A stretch of 64,000 nucleotides of DNA from contig OZ240207.1 of NCBI GenBank assembly GCA_965197415.1, forward strand, positions 1,054,001-1,118,000, in the 5' to 3' direction. Positions 26,644 to 34,094 of the stretch are shown here, one piece after another (position 1 is the stretch's first letter; every line of letters starts with the position of its first letter). This stretch comes from DAOUJI01 sp965197415 (lineage in GTDB: Bacteria > Chloroflexota > Dehalococcoidia > Lucifugimonadales > JAGWBF01). The position numbers and the translations under genes were made by a program. The notes below the pieces were generated by a model that was given only the letters and a program-made list of their open reading frames with translations, was not told the DNA's origin and did not search any database.

Positions 26644-28240
26644 GAGTTTGTCTCATAGACTGGTGGGCGAGTTGACTAACACAGGTGTGGGAGCGATGGG
26701 CCTGAAGAGAGGTCGGCCCGTCCAGTTCCACCGGCCGCTTGTCGGGCCCCGGAAAGGTCGTCTGCCTCTCTTAGTTCCATGGGGCCTAGGCCAAGCCCCA
26801 AGGGGCTTGGCCACTGCGCCATAGCTTGAGCAAGTTATGGGTCATCCCTGCCAGCGACCACTCACTCTGTGCAGCGCCCAACCCCCGTCTCATAAACCGT
26901 CGGAACCCCTGTCCTTCCTTGACCTGTCCGAACACCGGCTCCACCAGTACACCCCGCTTCTTGTACTGAGCTCGGCCTCGCTTTGTCAGCAGCTTGCGCT
27001 CCATCCTGTCCCTCGGGCTCAGTCCTTTTGGTATACGCCCTCGGAGACACCCCTTCTCCCGTAGCATCTTCCGCTGTTTCCAATCCTTGGTGGTGGCAAT
27101 AAGAAGCTCAGGCATCTCTGGCCAGGAGCAAGCCCTGATGTTGGCCTCACTCCAGTACCCGGCATCGGCCAGGCCCGCTTTGGGCCGCTCCTCTATGCCG
27201 GCTGCCTCCAGAGTATGCGCCATGGTCTGGAGCATCGGCTCCAGTTGCTGCACATCGTTGGCCTCTTGGGTCACTCCAACGGCTACTATGATCTGCTCCT
27301 CGCTCACCACCGCCTGGGCATTGTAGCCCTGCACGTACCCTTGCCTGGTCTTCATGATGCGGCTGTCCGGGTCGGTGGTATTAGCCTTCGCCTCTTCGGT
27401 AGGAAGTGGCTCTACCACCTTGGGCTTTCGCCCCCGCTTCTTTTTGCCTGTGGCCTCTTCTTCTGCCCGCCGTTGCTCCACGTGCTCTTGGACAGCCTTG
27501 GCTGCTGCTTCAGCCTCCCGCTGCAGACGTTCCTTGGCTTCCTTCAGGCGCTTGAGCCGCTCCCTCCGTCCCCCTAGCCCTTCCGGTAGCTCATCCCCTC
27601 GCCGGTCGGGACCGTAATGGGCATCCTCTTCAGCATCCGCTGCCTTGGCCTCTGCCAACATGCGCTGCACTTCTTCCTCAATGGCCTGGTGGCTCCGGTT
27701 GGTGCCCAGCGCCGCATTGGCTGCCACCTTCGTCCCATCAAGAGCCACTACCCCCAGCTTCACCAGACCCGCTTCATGGCATAACCTCAGTACCTCTACA
27801 AAGAGCTCCTCCAGCGCCTCCTCCTGCTCCGCTCTAAAGCGACAGATGGTACGGAAGTCTGGCTGCCGGTTCGCCGCCACCACCCGGAAACCTACATCTT
27901 CCTCGAGAGCACGGGCTATGCGCCTGGAACTCCGTAGACCCAGGCAGTAGGCGTACAACAGGATGGCCACCATCATTTCCGGATCGTAGGCCGCTGCACC
28001 CCAGCCATCACTTCGGTAGGCTGCATAGAACTCCCTCAGATCCATCTGGCCTACTGCATCCACAATGAACCAGGCCAGGTGACCCTCCCTCAACCAATCC
28101 CTCATGGACGGCGGCATCAAGTAGCTCTGGTCTCGCTCACAGCGCAGAAGGTTATAAGCCATAGTATCGTACCTGCCAGTTGTTTCTACCAGCTTACTGC
28201 TTCACCAACCCCACGGAAAGAGAGTCTATGGGACACGCTC
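26644..28240 (-). mobile_element. IS1182-like insertion sequence, 1597 bp, 4-bp target duplication
   Basis: The imperfect terminal repeats are GAGTTTGTCTCATAGACT at the left end and GAGCGTGTCCCATAGACT at the right end read inward (15 of 18 match). The flanks carry ATAG at 26640-26643 and 28241-28244, a 4-bp target duplication. One full-length transposase is inside. The element looks intact and so relatively recent. Confidence 0.85.
26786..28162 (-). CDS. IS1182 family transposase
   Basis: A 458-aa transposase. The N-terminal DUF772-type region (RDWLREGHLAWFIVDAV, GWGAAAYDPEMMVAILLYAY, PDFRTICRFRAEQ) binds the element ends. The DDE catalytic part has VVALDGTKVAANA (first Asp), a long charged coiled insertion of about 110 residues, then ADAGYWSEANI (second Asp) and VEPVFGQVKEGQGFRRFMRRG (Glu). 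Length and order are normal for IS1182. The frame is complete, with AGGT upstream of the ATG. Confidence 0.93.
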   Translation of the reverse strand: MAYNLLRCERDQSYLMPPSMRDWLREGHLAWFIVDAVGQMDLREFYAAYRSDGWGAAAYDPEMMVAILLYAYCLGLRSSRRIARALEEDVGFRVVAANRQPDFRTICRFRAEQEEALEELFVEVLRLCHEAGLVKLGVVALDGTKVAANAALGTNRSHQAIEEEVQRMLAEAKAADAEEDAHYGPDRRGDELPEGLGGRRERLKRLKEAKERLQREAEAAAKAVQEHVEQRRAEEEATGKKKRGRKPKVVEPLPTEEAKANTTDPDSRIMKTRQGYVQGYNAQAVVSEEQIIVAVGVTQEANDVQQLEPMLQTMAHTLEAAGIEERPKAGLADAGYWSEANIRACSWPEMPELLIATTKDWKQRKMLREKGCLRGRIPKGLSPRDRMERKLLTKRGRAQYKKRGVLVEPVFGQVKEGQGFRRFMRRGLGAAQSEWSLAGMTHNLLKLWRSGQAPWGLA

Positions 28241-29085
28241 ATAGTGGTCGGGATTGAGGTCCACGAACCTGCCGTAGGCCTCTATGGCGTGTTGAAATGC
28301 ACCTTGCTGGTAATACCGATTCCCTGCGATGAGATAATCGTCCTGGCTGAGTGAAACGGGATATGCAACACGGTTGGTCTCTGCGAAGCCGTGTGCGTCC
28401 AGAAACAATGACCTGTGGCTTACATCAAGCAGTCCGAGTTCTCCGATGAGTTCATGTTTATCCTTCTGGGCGATTTTGATTTCCGCGATCACATTGCTAT
28501 CCTCGGAGATCTTCGGCCTCCCGATGACAAACACGCTGCGTTGCCTGAGTATCCTAGCCAACGCGTCTCCACTTGCCATAGGTTCCCAATACGCTATGTT
28601 CGGAGGTTCTCCCTTCGGAAGGAATAGGCTTGCGACTCCCTGCTCGCTCTCGTCACTTGGGATCATAGCTACCTGAATGGGATCATTCAGATTCATGACG
28701 AACAACTTCCCATCTGCCTCAGGTTCTTCGCAAGCGAACCAGAGTCCGACAAGCGGGTTCCAACTGAAATCCAGCAAACCGGTGGCGGCTCTCAGATGTT
28801 GCAATTTGGCGAGCAACTGCAAGTCCGAAAGCTCACGCCCCAATTCAATGCCAAGTCCCTGTGTGCGTGCCGGAGCAATTAGTGTGCTGTTGTGATAGTC
28901 CAGATAGAGACTTGGAAATTCAGGACTATTTTGTACACCTTCTCCACGATGCTTTCTCAACCTTCGCGTCGCCGCGGAGTGAAGAGGCCAGTGTGCATTG
29001 CCCTGTCCAACTAAAGGCGTAGGTTCCAACACCCAATGCCGTGGTGGTATCGCTGATCTTGCTCAGATACTCGTTAAGTTTCATG

Positions 29086-30630
29086 GTAATTGATTAGCGG
29101 GTTAGGCGGCCCGTGGAGGGGTTGCGGTGGTGGATGGGAGATGTTTTAGACTTTGGCTATGTGTGAGGCCAAAGGCATCCGTCCCTGTGAACGCGACGAG
29201 CTGATGACGCTGGTCAAGGGGCTGCAGAGGCAGATTGCCCAGTTGCAAGGGCAGAACGCCCAGTTGGCGGCGGCCAACGAACGGTTGAGCAAGCAACTCG
29301 CAGAACTCCAGCGAGCCGGAAAGCGGCAGGCGGCTCCGTTCTCCAAGGGCAGGCGGACCTCCAGCCCCAAGCGGCCTGGGCGCAAGCCGGGTCAAGGGAT
29401 GTTCAGCTACCGCAAGCTGCCGTCCCCAGATCAGGTCACAGAGCCGATCGTAGAGGTGACCGTACCTGGGGACACATGTCCTGGATGCGGAGGCAGACTC
29501 GAGGATGAGGGAATGGGAGTTGCCTACGTGACAGACATTCCTCCGATTCGGCGTCCGCAGGTGACGGCGTACCGGGTGCAGATATGCCGGTGCCGGTCCT
29601 GCGGCAGGCAGGTCCGAGGCCGGCATCCCGATGTTGCCCCGGACCAGTACGGGGCCAGCGCCCATCGGGTTGGGAGGCGAGTGATGGCGGCGGCTCACGT
29701 GCTCCACTACGGGGTGGGCGTTCCGGTAAGAAAGGTTCCCGCTGTGCTCAGAGCGCTGACCGGAGTGGAAGTGAGTCAGGGAGCGATCAGCCAGGACGCG
29801 CTGCGACGTGCCACGGGTGCTGTGGGGGAAGCCTACCACAAGCTGCGGACATCGGTGGGTGTGAGTCGACTCGTCCACACCGATGACACTGGATGGCGCG
29901 TGGGGGGTGAGTCCGCCTTTCTGATGGCCTTCGAGACGGATGAGGCTACGGTATACCAGGTCCGTGCTCGTCACCGGAACGAAGAGGTGCGCGAGGTGGT
30001 TCCGTCGGACTATGGCGGAGTGATGGTGACGGACCGGGGGCGGAGCTACGATGCTCAGGCTCTGTCCGGGGTGAAGCAACAGAAGTGCCTGGCCCATGTG
30101 CTGCGCTCGATCAGTGAGGTGGTACAGACCAGGACAGGGAGAGGACGCAGCTTCGGCAAGCGTCTGAAGGGTCTTCTCAGAGAAGCGATGGAACTGTGGG
30201 GGGCATATCACCGGGGAGAGGCGTCGGACTTTGGTGTGCAGGCCGAGCGGTTGAAGCGAGAGGTGAGATATCATCTCCGCGACCGTCCGATGGCGGATGC
30301 GGACAACTACAGGCTGCAGAACGAGCTCGGCTGGCACGACGATCGGGGCAACCTGCTGCGTTTTCTGGACGATCCGAGCATTGAGCCGACCAACAACCGT
30401 GCTGAGCGAGCGCTCCGCCCGGCAGTGATCGCGCGGAAGGTGTCGCACTGCTCGAAGAGCGTCGAGGGCGCCGATGCCTTCTCGGCGTTCACCAGCGTAA
30501 TCAGAACTCTGGCCCGCAATGGTGGCGACCGGTCTGTGGTGGATCGGCTCTGCGATGTGTTCAGCGGCGCTCCCCGCCACTCTCCTTCACTCTGAACCTC
30601 TCCACAGACTCCCCTCCGCTAATCAATTAC
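29086..30630 (+). mobile_element. IS66-family insertion sequence, 1545 bp, 8-bp target duplication
   Basis: Perfect 15-bp terminal inverted repeats GTAATTGATTAGCGG bound the element; IS66 ends typically start GTAA. GTTTCATG is duplicated at 29078-29085 and 30631-30638, the 8-bp duplication expected for IS66. It carries only the large transposase, without the tnpA/tnpB accessory genes of classical IS66, like the shorter single-gene members of the family. Confidence 0.92.
29159..30595 (+). CDS. IS66 family transposase
   Basis: A 478-aa transposase starting at ATG 29159 (a TTG at 29153 is also in frame). An N-terminal leucine-rich coiled coil (LQRQIAQLQGQNAQLAAANE) precedes a zinc-binding segment with CPGCGG and CRCRSCGRQV. 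The DDE residues lie in HTDDTGWRV, MVTDRGRSYDA and PTNNRAERALRP. The C-terminal SVEGADAFSAFTSVIRTL is typical of IS66. It is complete and probably functional. Confidence 0.94.
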   Translation: MCEAKGIRPCERDELMTLVKGLQRQIAQLQGQNAQLAAANERLSKQLAELQRAGKRQAAPFSKGRRTSSPKRPGRKPGQGMFSYRKLPSPDQVTEPIVEVTVPGDTCPGCGGRLEDEGMGVAYVTDIPPIRRPQVTAYRVQICRCRSCGRQVRGRHPDVAPDQYGASAHRVGRRVMAAAHVLHYGVGVPVRKVPAVLRALTGVEVSQGAISQDALRRATGAVGEAYHKLRTSVGVSRLVHTDDTGWRVGGESAFLMAFETDEATVYQVRARHRNEEVREVVPSDYGGVMVTDRGRSYDAQALSGVKQQKCLAHVLRSISEVVQTRTGRGRSFGKRLKGLLREAMELWGAYHRGEASDFGVQAERLKREVRYHLRDRPMADADNYRLQNELGWHDDRGNLLRFLDDPSIEPTNNRAERALRPAVIARKVSHCSKSVEGADAFSAFTSVIRTLARNGGDRSVVDRLCDVFSGAPRHSPSL

Positions 30631-30642
30631 GTTTCATGTTAG

Positions 30643-32169
30643 TCAGTCGGCATCCTCAGCCAGCTGCTGTCCCGCTTCCTGATCTTGGTCCTGATTCCTC
30701 CGGGAGACAGTAACCTTGGGAGTCGGTACAGCAAAATGAAACCTTACCGTGCCACCCGACACCTTGTGATCACGGTTTAAGGGAAGGGCTTTGGTTTCAT
30801 ACTTAACTCCAGAAACAGCTAGAACCTTCAGACTTTGCGGGTCGAGCCTAAGTATGCTGTCCCCGTGATTGACTTGGGTTTCTGGGTTAACGGTCGTAGG
30901 ATCTGCACCACTCTGTTCATTTGCCGCAGTTGCTCCCTGGGGTTCAGTTTGGATAATTGAATCTTCGCTCGTTTCGGTTCCCGGCTGTGGAATACCCGAC
31001 CGTGGTGGTATCCTGACTCGAAGACCGGGAGCCGGTTCGTCAGCCTCGACACTACGGGCACCGACAAACAGCACTACGTTGCGTCCGCCCTTTCCGGTCT
31101 GGGCTGAACTGAAGATAATCCCATGAAGGCGAGGTTCGACCCGGTTGGCCAGATACTCGGATACAATCTGGGTTGCAATATATTCTCGTGCCTCCTCCTG
31201 CGGCATGACAGGCCTGCTCATTTCACCAACCAATTCCTTTAGGAACCTCTCTCGGCTTCGTTTTTCAATGTAATCGGGATCAAAGTGACTGACCTCGGAA
31301 TCCGGGTTCGACAGTGCTTCAAGATCAAGGACGTTGATCGGGCTCAACAGGTCGAACTTCACAAGGACCACGAAGCTCCCCACAGGGGCACGAACCTCTG
31401 ACACGCATGTTTCTTCTTCTAAGGCACCGTAGAAGACCGGAATGCCCTCAGCGTTCATTCGGCCGGCCGTAGCCTTGTCCGAAGGGGGAGGACCGAGCCG
31501 ACTACTCAAGGATTCGAGTATCGACTGTATTTCCGACTCTGAATGCGCTGTCCGAGCTCGCCAAAAAGAGCTATCCTTGTCGCCCGGATGTATTTCACGA
31601 ACAACTGGTTTGCCCCAGATCGTCCTAAGAGAAGCCAAGTCTTCGAAAATTCTTTCTAATGTGGCCGCAGTGGTAGCGCCGAAGAACCGGGCACAGGTAC
31701 GGATTTCTTCTTTGGAGTCCCACCAGGCTGAGCGGAGGTCTGAGGCGTCAGCCTCCTGTTCTATATGCAACATCCTATGGTTGTAAGGGTTCTCCTCTTC
31801 TCCTGCGACGGTTTCCGTCTGAGCCAGCCTCTTGAACAAATTCTCCCTCACGTCCGCCGCGATGCCTTGTTCAATGCCAGCAACGTCTGCTATAACGGTT
31901 TCGGCGTCGTCCGAGCCTTGCCTAAATTGTTCCGGTACATCGCACTCAGGGACTGGTATGAAGTGCTCTTCCAACACGCGATGGATGCGGTTGGCCAGAT
32001 CCGCCAGGGTAAACGCAGGATTTGTCGCACGGCAATAGGTGCACTCCCCTCGGGTACCTTCTTGCTCTACCTGTTTGGCTAGGAACTTGTCGCCTATGCA
32101 GGCGTGGCACACATGCTGAGACCCTTCAGGCTTCAAACCGCTATCTCCAGTGGTTGTTAGGATCGACAT
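30643..32169 (-). CDS. HEPN/RES N-terminal and RES domain protein (predicted NAD-degrading toxin)
   Basis: A 508-aa protein. The N-terminus has a zinc-ribbon-like Cys21/Cys24 and Cys43/Cys46 (CHACI, CTYC) followed by helices, matching the HEPN/RES N-terminal domain; RFFGATT at about 161-167 is part of it. The RES domain starts at FWRAR (202-206) and has GRMN (236-239), VFYGALEEETCVSEVR (245-260) and LDLEAL. RES toxins such as MbcT degrade NAD+. The last 130 residues are polar and low in complexity. The gene stop is 5 bp from the original start of the FRG-TPR gene, so both formed an operon before IS66 separated them. The start overlaps the end of the upstream remnant and has no strong ribosome site. 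Confidence 0.82.
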   Translation of the reverse strand: MSILTTTGDSGLKPEGSQHVCHACIGDKFLAKQVEQEGTRGECTYCRATNPAFTLADLANRIHRVLEEHFIPVPECDVPEQFRQGSDDAETVIADVAGIEQGIAADVRENLFKRLAQTETVAGEEENPYNHRMLHIEQEADASDLRSAWWDSKEEIRTCARFFGATTAATLERIFEDLASLRTIWGKPVVREIHPGDKDSSFWRARTAHSESEIQSILESLSSRLGPPPSDKATAGRMNAEGIPVFYGALEEETCVSEVRAPVGSFVVLVKFDLLSPINVLDLEALSNPDSEVSHFDPDYIEKRSRERFLKELVGEMSRPVMPQEEAREYIATQIVSEYLANRVEPRLHGIIFSSAQTGKGGRNVVLFVGARSVEADEPAPGLRVRIPPRSGIPQPGTETSEDSIIQTEPQGATAANEQSGADPTTVNPETQVNHGDSILRLDPQSLKVLAVSGVKYETKALPLNRDHKVSGGTVRFHFAVPTPKVTVSRRNQDQDQEAGQQLAEDAD

Positions 32170-32610
32170 CTACCATCAGGCGCGACCCTTGCCCGGGCTG
32201 CCGCCTACTGGGGATTCCATGTGTCCTGAGCTCGGCTTTCTTGACGTCCTCAAGTATCAGGTCTGCGTAGCGAGGTTTCAGTGAGAGGAGCAGGGGTTTC
32301 GGTGACTGCTCCAAGTAGTCGTCGAGTTGCCCGACGTACTCGGGGTTAGGGTTGAAGCCTCCCGCGGTCCCGATCCTGCGCTTGAACTCAATGAATGTGT
32401 CGAGAACCGCGAGGTCCACGGCGCGGCGCGAACCTTGGGCGGGTGGATTCTCCTCAATGATCTCCTTATCCTCACGAGGCCCGTGAGGATAAGGAGATTA
32501 CGAACGGCGCTGGTGATGTTCGCCTCGGGCTCGCCAGCATCGTGCCGCCGCAGAATCTCGGCGGCAGCCTGGGCGTACCGGGCATCGCTGTAGTCTATCT
32601 GAATGGACAC
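32141..32610 (-). pseudogene. Frameshifted N-terminal remnant of a restriction/methylase-type protein, fused to an ASCH-like piece
   Basis: A GTG at 32610 opens a frame reading YAQAAAEILRRHDAGEPEAN and ITSAVRNLLILTGLV, then loses sense. The adjacent frame picks up directly as DKEIIEENPPAQGSRRAVDL and FIEFKRRIGTAGGFNPNPEY, VGQLDDYLEQS. These blocks are familiar from the N-terminal part of Eco57I-like or related restriction/methylase proteins. After that point the text changes to LLLSLKPRYADLILEDVKKA, which resembles the start of an ASCH domain, and stops at 32141. The gene is therefore frameshifted and cut, with a foreign end. The break coincides with a perfect palindrome at 32461-32497. Confidence 0.7.
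32461..32497. repeat. Perfect inverted repeat, 16-bp arms, 5-bp loop
   Basis: TCTCCTTATCCTCACG at 32461-32476 is repeated as its exact reverse complement at 32482-32497, with AGGCC between. The palindrome lies in former coding sequence exactly where the reading frame is lost. It has no T tract and does not sit at a gene end, so it is not a normal terminator. Confidence 0.9.
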
Positions 32611-32701
32611 TTAGGCCCTCAGCACCTTTAGGTTTCAACAGAGCGTACCGGAGGATGAGACCGCACGCCGGTGCGTTACCCATTCGAATCAGCTCGATCC
32701 A

Positions 32702-33145
32702 CTACTCCGGCGTAACGAACTCCCCTAGCCAGCGCACACTGTCAATGCTTGGACTTGCCGCCCGGTAGAACCTCTCGTCGGCTGTCCATAGCTCGCAGCC
32801 GAAACTCTCCGCCAACGCGAGGTAATGGGCGTCGTAGGCCGCGTTCTGACTGAGTTGGCTTGCAAGTTGCAGCGCTCTGACGTGGAGGCCCGGCGGCTGG
32901 TGGAGTTCGAGCCGCGACTCAAGCAGCCGTGCAATCATGCGGGTACTATCGCCGACGTTCAACTCCCCCCGCAAGACGCGCCGGTGGAGAGCGTTGGCGA
33001 CCTCAAAGGGCATGAGGTGTGGGGCGATGCGGGTTACGTCCCGGGCAACCCAGGATTGGAGGGCCGCGTGGGCCTTATCAGAGTCATCCTCTTCAACCAA
33101 CCACTTGACCGCCAGACTCGCATCGACGACTACGGACCCGTTCAC
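32702..33145 (-). CDS. vapC: PIN-domain ribonuclease toxin (VapC-like)
   Basis: A 147-aa PIN domain with the expected acidic residues: the first Asp in VVVDASLAVKWLVEE, Glu in PFEVANAL, and Asp residues in AAYDAHYLALAE and ELWTADERF. PIN toxins cut RNA with metal ions. The GTG at 33145 overlaps the antitoxin stop as GTGA and is preferred; a GTG at 33151 is also possible. Coupling to a ribbon-helix-helix antitoxin directly upstream makes a type II toxin-antitoxin pair. It closes the minus-strand part of the island and may help keep the island in the genome. Confidence 0.88.
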   Translation of the reverse strand: MNGSVVVDASLAVKWLVEEDDSDKAHAALQSWVARDVTRIAPHLMPFEVANALHRRVLRGELNVGDSTRMIARLLESRLELHQPPGLHVRALQLASQLSQNAAYDAHYLALAESFGCELWTADERFYRAASPSIDSVRWLGEFVTPE

Positions 33146-33444
33146 GCCCACCCCGCGGTTTCGGCATCCCTGATCTCACGGGCTTCACGGATCAAGTCGG
33201 CGGAACTCCCAGGAAGAGGTTTGCCCCCGAAAATCTCCTCCCGGAGCTCTGCAAACAACTCGTCGTCCGGCTTGTCGGACAACAGTCCGGCCATCCCGTT
33301 GGATTCGTCCCTTGTCAACTCCCGATCAATGGCGGCCTGGCAGTATCCACGCATACTGACGCCTTTGAGTGCAGCAATGGCTTTAAGCCGTCGCTGAAAG
33401 GTGGGGTTCAAGTCCAATGTGAGTCTCTTCTTCTTAGCTTCCAT
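33142..33444 (-). CDS. Ribbon-helix-helix antitoxin partner of the PIN toxin
   Basis: A 100-aa protein. RLTLDLNPTFQRRLKAIAAL followed by KGVSMRGYCQAAIDRELTRD is a ribbon-helix-helix DNA-binding domain. The C-terminal part (PDDELFAELREEIFGGKPLP) is acidic and would wrap the toxin. The stop overlaps the toxin start by 4 bp, the typical antitoxin-first order. The pair is probably autoregulated from a promoter in 33445-33520, but I cannot point to a convincing operator. Confidence 0.85.
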   Translation of the reverse strand: MEAKKKRLTLDLNPTFQRRLKAIAALKGVSMRGYCQAAIDRELTRDESNGMAGLLSDKPDDELFAELREEIFGGKPLPGSSADLIREAREIRDAETAGWA

Positions 33445-33589
33445 CGCCTATGCCTCGCCAAGTTGATGCTACAAGGTAAGAATATGATAAACACGGAAAG
33501 ATAATCAATACCCCGATAAGAAATGGGGAACCGGAGATACCCGAATCCTGCGCCTAGCGCCCCTAGCTGAGAACGTCCTCTTGCTCCTG

Positions 33590-33740
33590 CCCCATCCCCC
33601 TTCTCCATCCGGTAGCCGACCCTGGGCTCGATGAAGATGTAGGCGGGATGGTCAGTGTCGTCGCCCGGCTTGCGGCGGAGCTGCTTCGCCGCAAGCCGCA
33701 GCCTCTGCAAGTTGCCGAAGCAGTCCGTGTCGCTAGTCAT
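33590..33740 (-). pseudogene. Relic of an OmpR-type winged-helix C-terminus
   Basis: The frame reads LQRLRLAAKQLRRKPGDD, then HPAYIFIEPRVGYRMEKGD. This is the recognition-helix and wing end of a Trans_reg_C domain, comparable with SIRRKLGD...ELRVGYRMPKG of the hybrid kinase at 8645-11080. No receiver or first half of the domain is next to it, so it is a fragment left by deletion. Confidence 0.65.
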
Positions 33741-33923
33741 CCAGCAGCCCGTGCGGCACAGCCCAGATCACCTCCTCACCGTCCCCGGCGTAACCGACGC
33801 ATCTCGAACTCCCCGGACCCCTCCAGCATGAACCGCAGACTTCCCCTAATGACAGGGCAAGGCATAGACAAACGCCTATAGCTTGTGTGGTTCATACGCC
33901 CTTGATGCCTTCCAGCATATTGG

Positions 33924-33936
33924 ACTAGATTCTAGT
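33924..33936. promoter_or_regulatory. Palindrome in the probable promoter of the kinase/regulator operon
   Basis: ACTAGATTCTAGT is a perfect inverted repeat (6-bp arms, one central base) directly followed by TATAAG at 33936-33941, a possible -10. The kinase GTG start is about 155 bp downstream. No good -35 is visible, which would fit an activator-dependent promoter. Confidence 0.35.
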
Positions 33937-34094
33937 ATAAGAATAAGCGATGGACGGGTATTTCCACCTAGCCGGTTTGCCCACTTGTACCCCCCCCATT
34001 TCGAGACTGAGCCCACCGCTCCGGGTGGAGGGACATATCGCATTCCAGCCGAATCTGCCGTAATCCAACCTGACGGAGACGAGTCCTGAATCCA

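Larger units (their letters stand above)
25947..29084 (-). pseudogene. FRG-domain/TPR gene broken by an IS insertion and a frameshift
   Basis: Two coding pieces form one gene. The 5-prime piece (28241-29084) begins with ATG at 29084 (MKLNEYLSKISD), shifts frame near 29000-29015, and continues as an FRG domain (GQGNAHWPLHSAATRRL, LQHLRAATGLLDFSWNPLVG, LWFACE) and the first TPR helices (YYQQGAFQHAIEAYGRFVDL). The 3-prime piece (25947-26643) carries more TPRs and a C-terminal beta tail. An IS1182-like element at 26644-28240 separates them. With one copy of the 4-bp duplication removed, the join reads NPDHYRIYFLRANAHAEL in frame. FRG domains occur in toxin and defence proteins. The gene originally started 5 bp after the RES gene. 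It is almost certainly inactive now. Confidence 0.85.
33445..34094. other. Degenerate intergenic region with regulator relics
   Basis: This 650-bp stretch has no intact gene. It holds a response-regulator relic (33590-33740), and just upstream on the minus strand a short readable end (EVIWAVPHGLLDD) that I cannot assign. A run of 8 C lies near 33990. Toward the plus-strand kinase there is an AT-rich segment with a palindrome and TATAAG near 33936. Confidence 0.5.
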
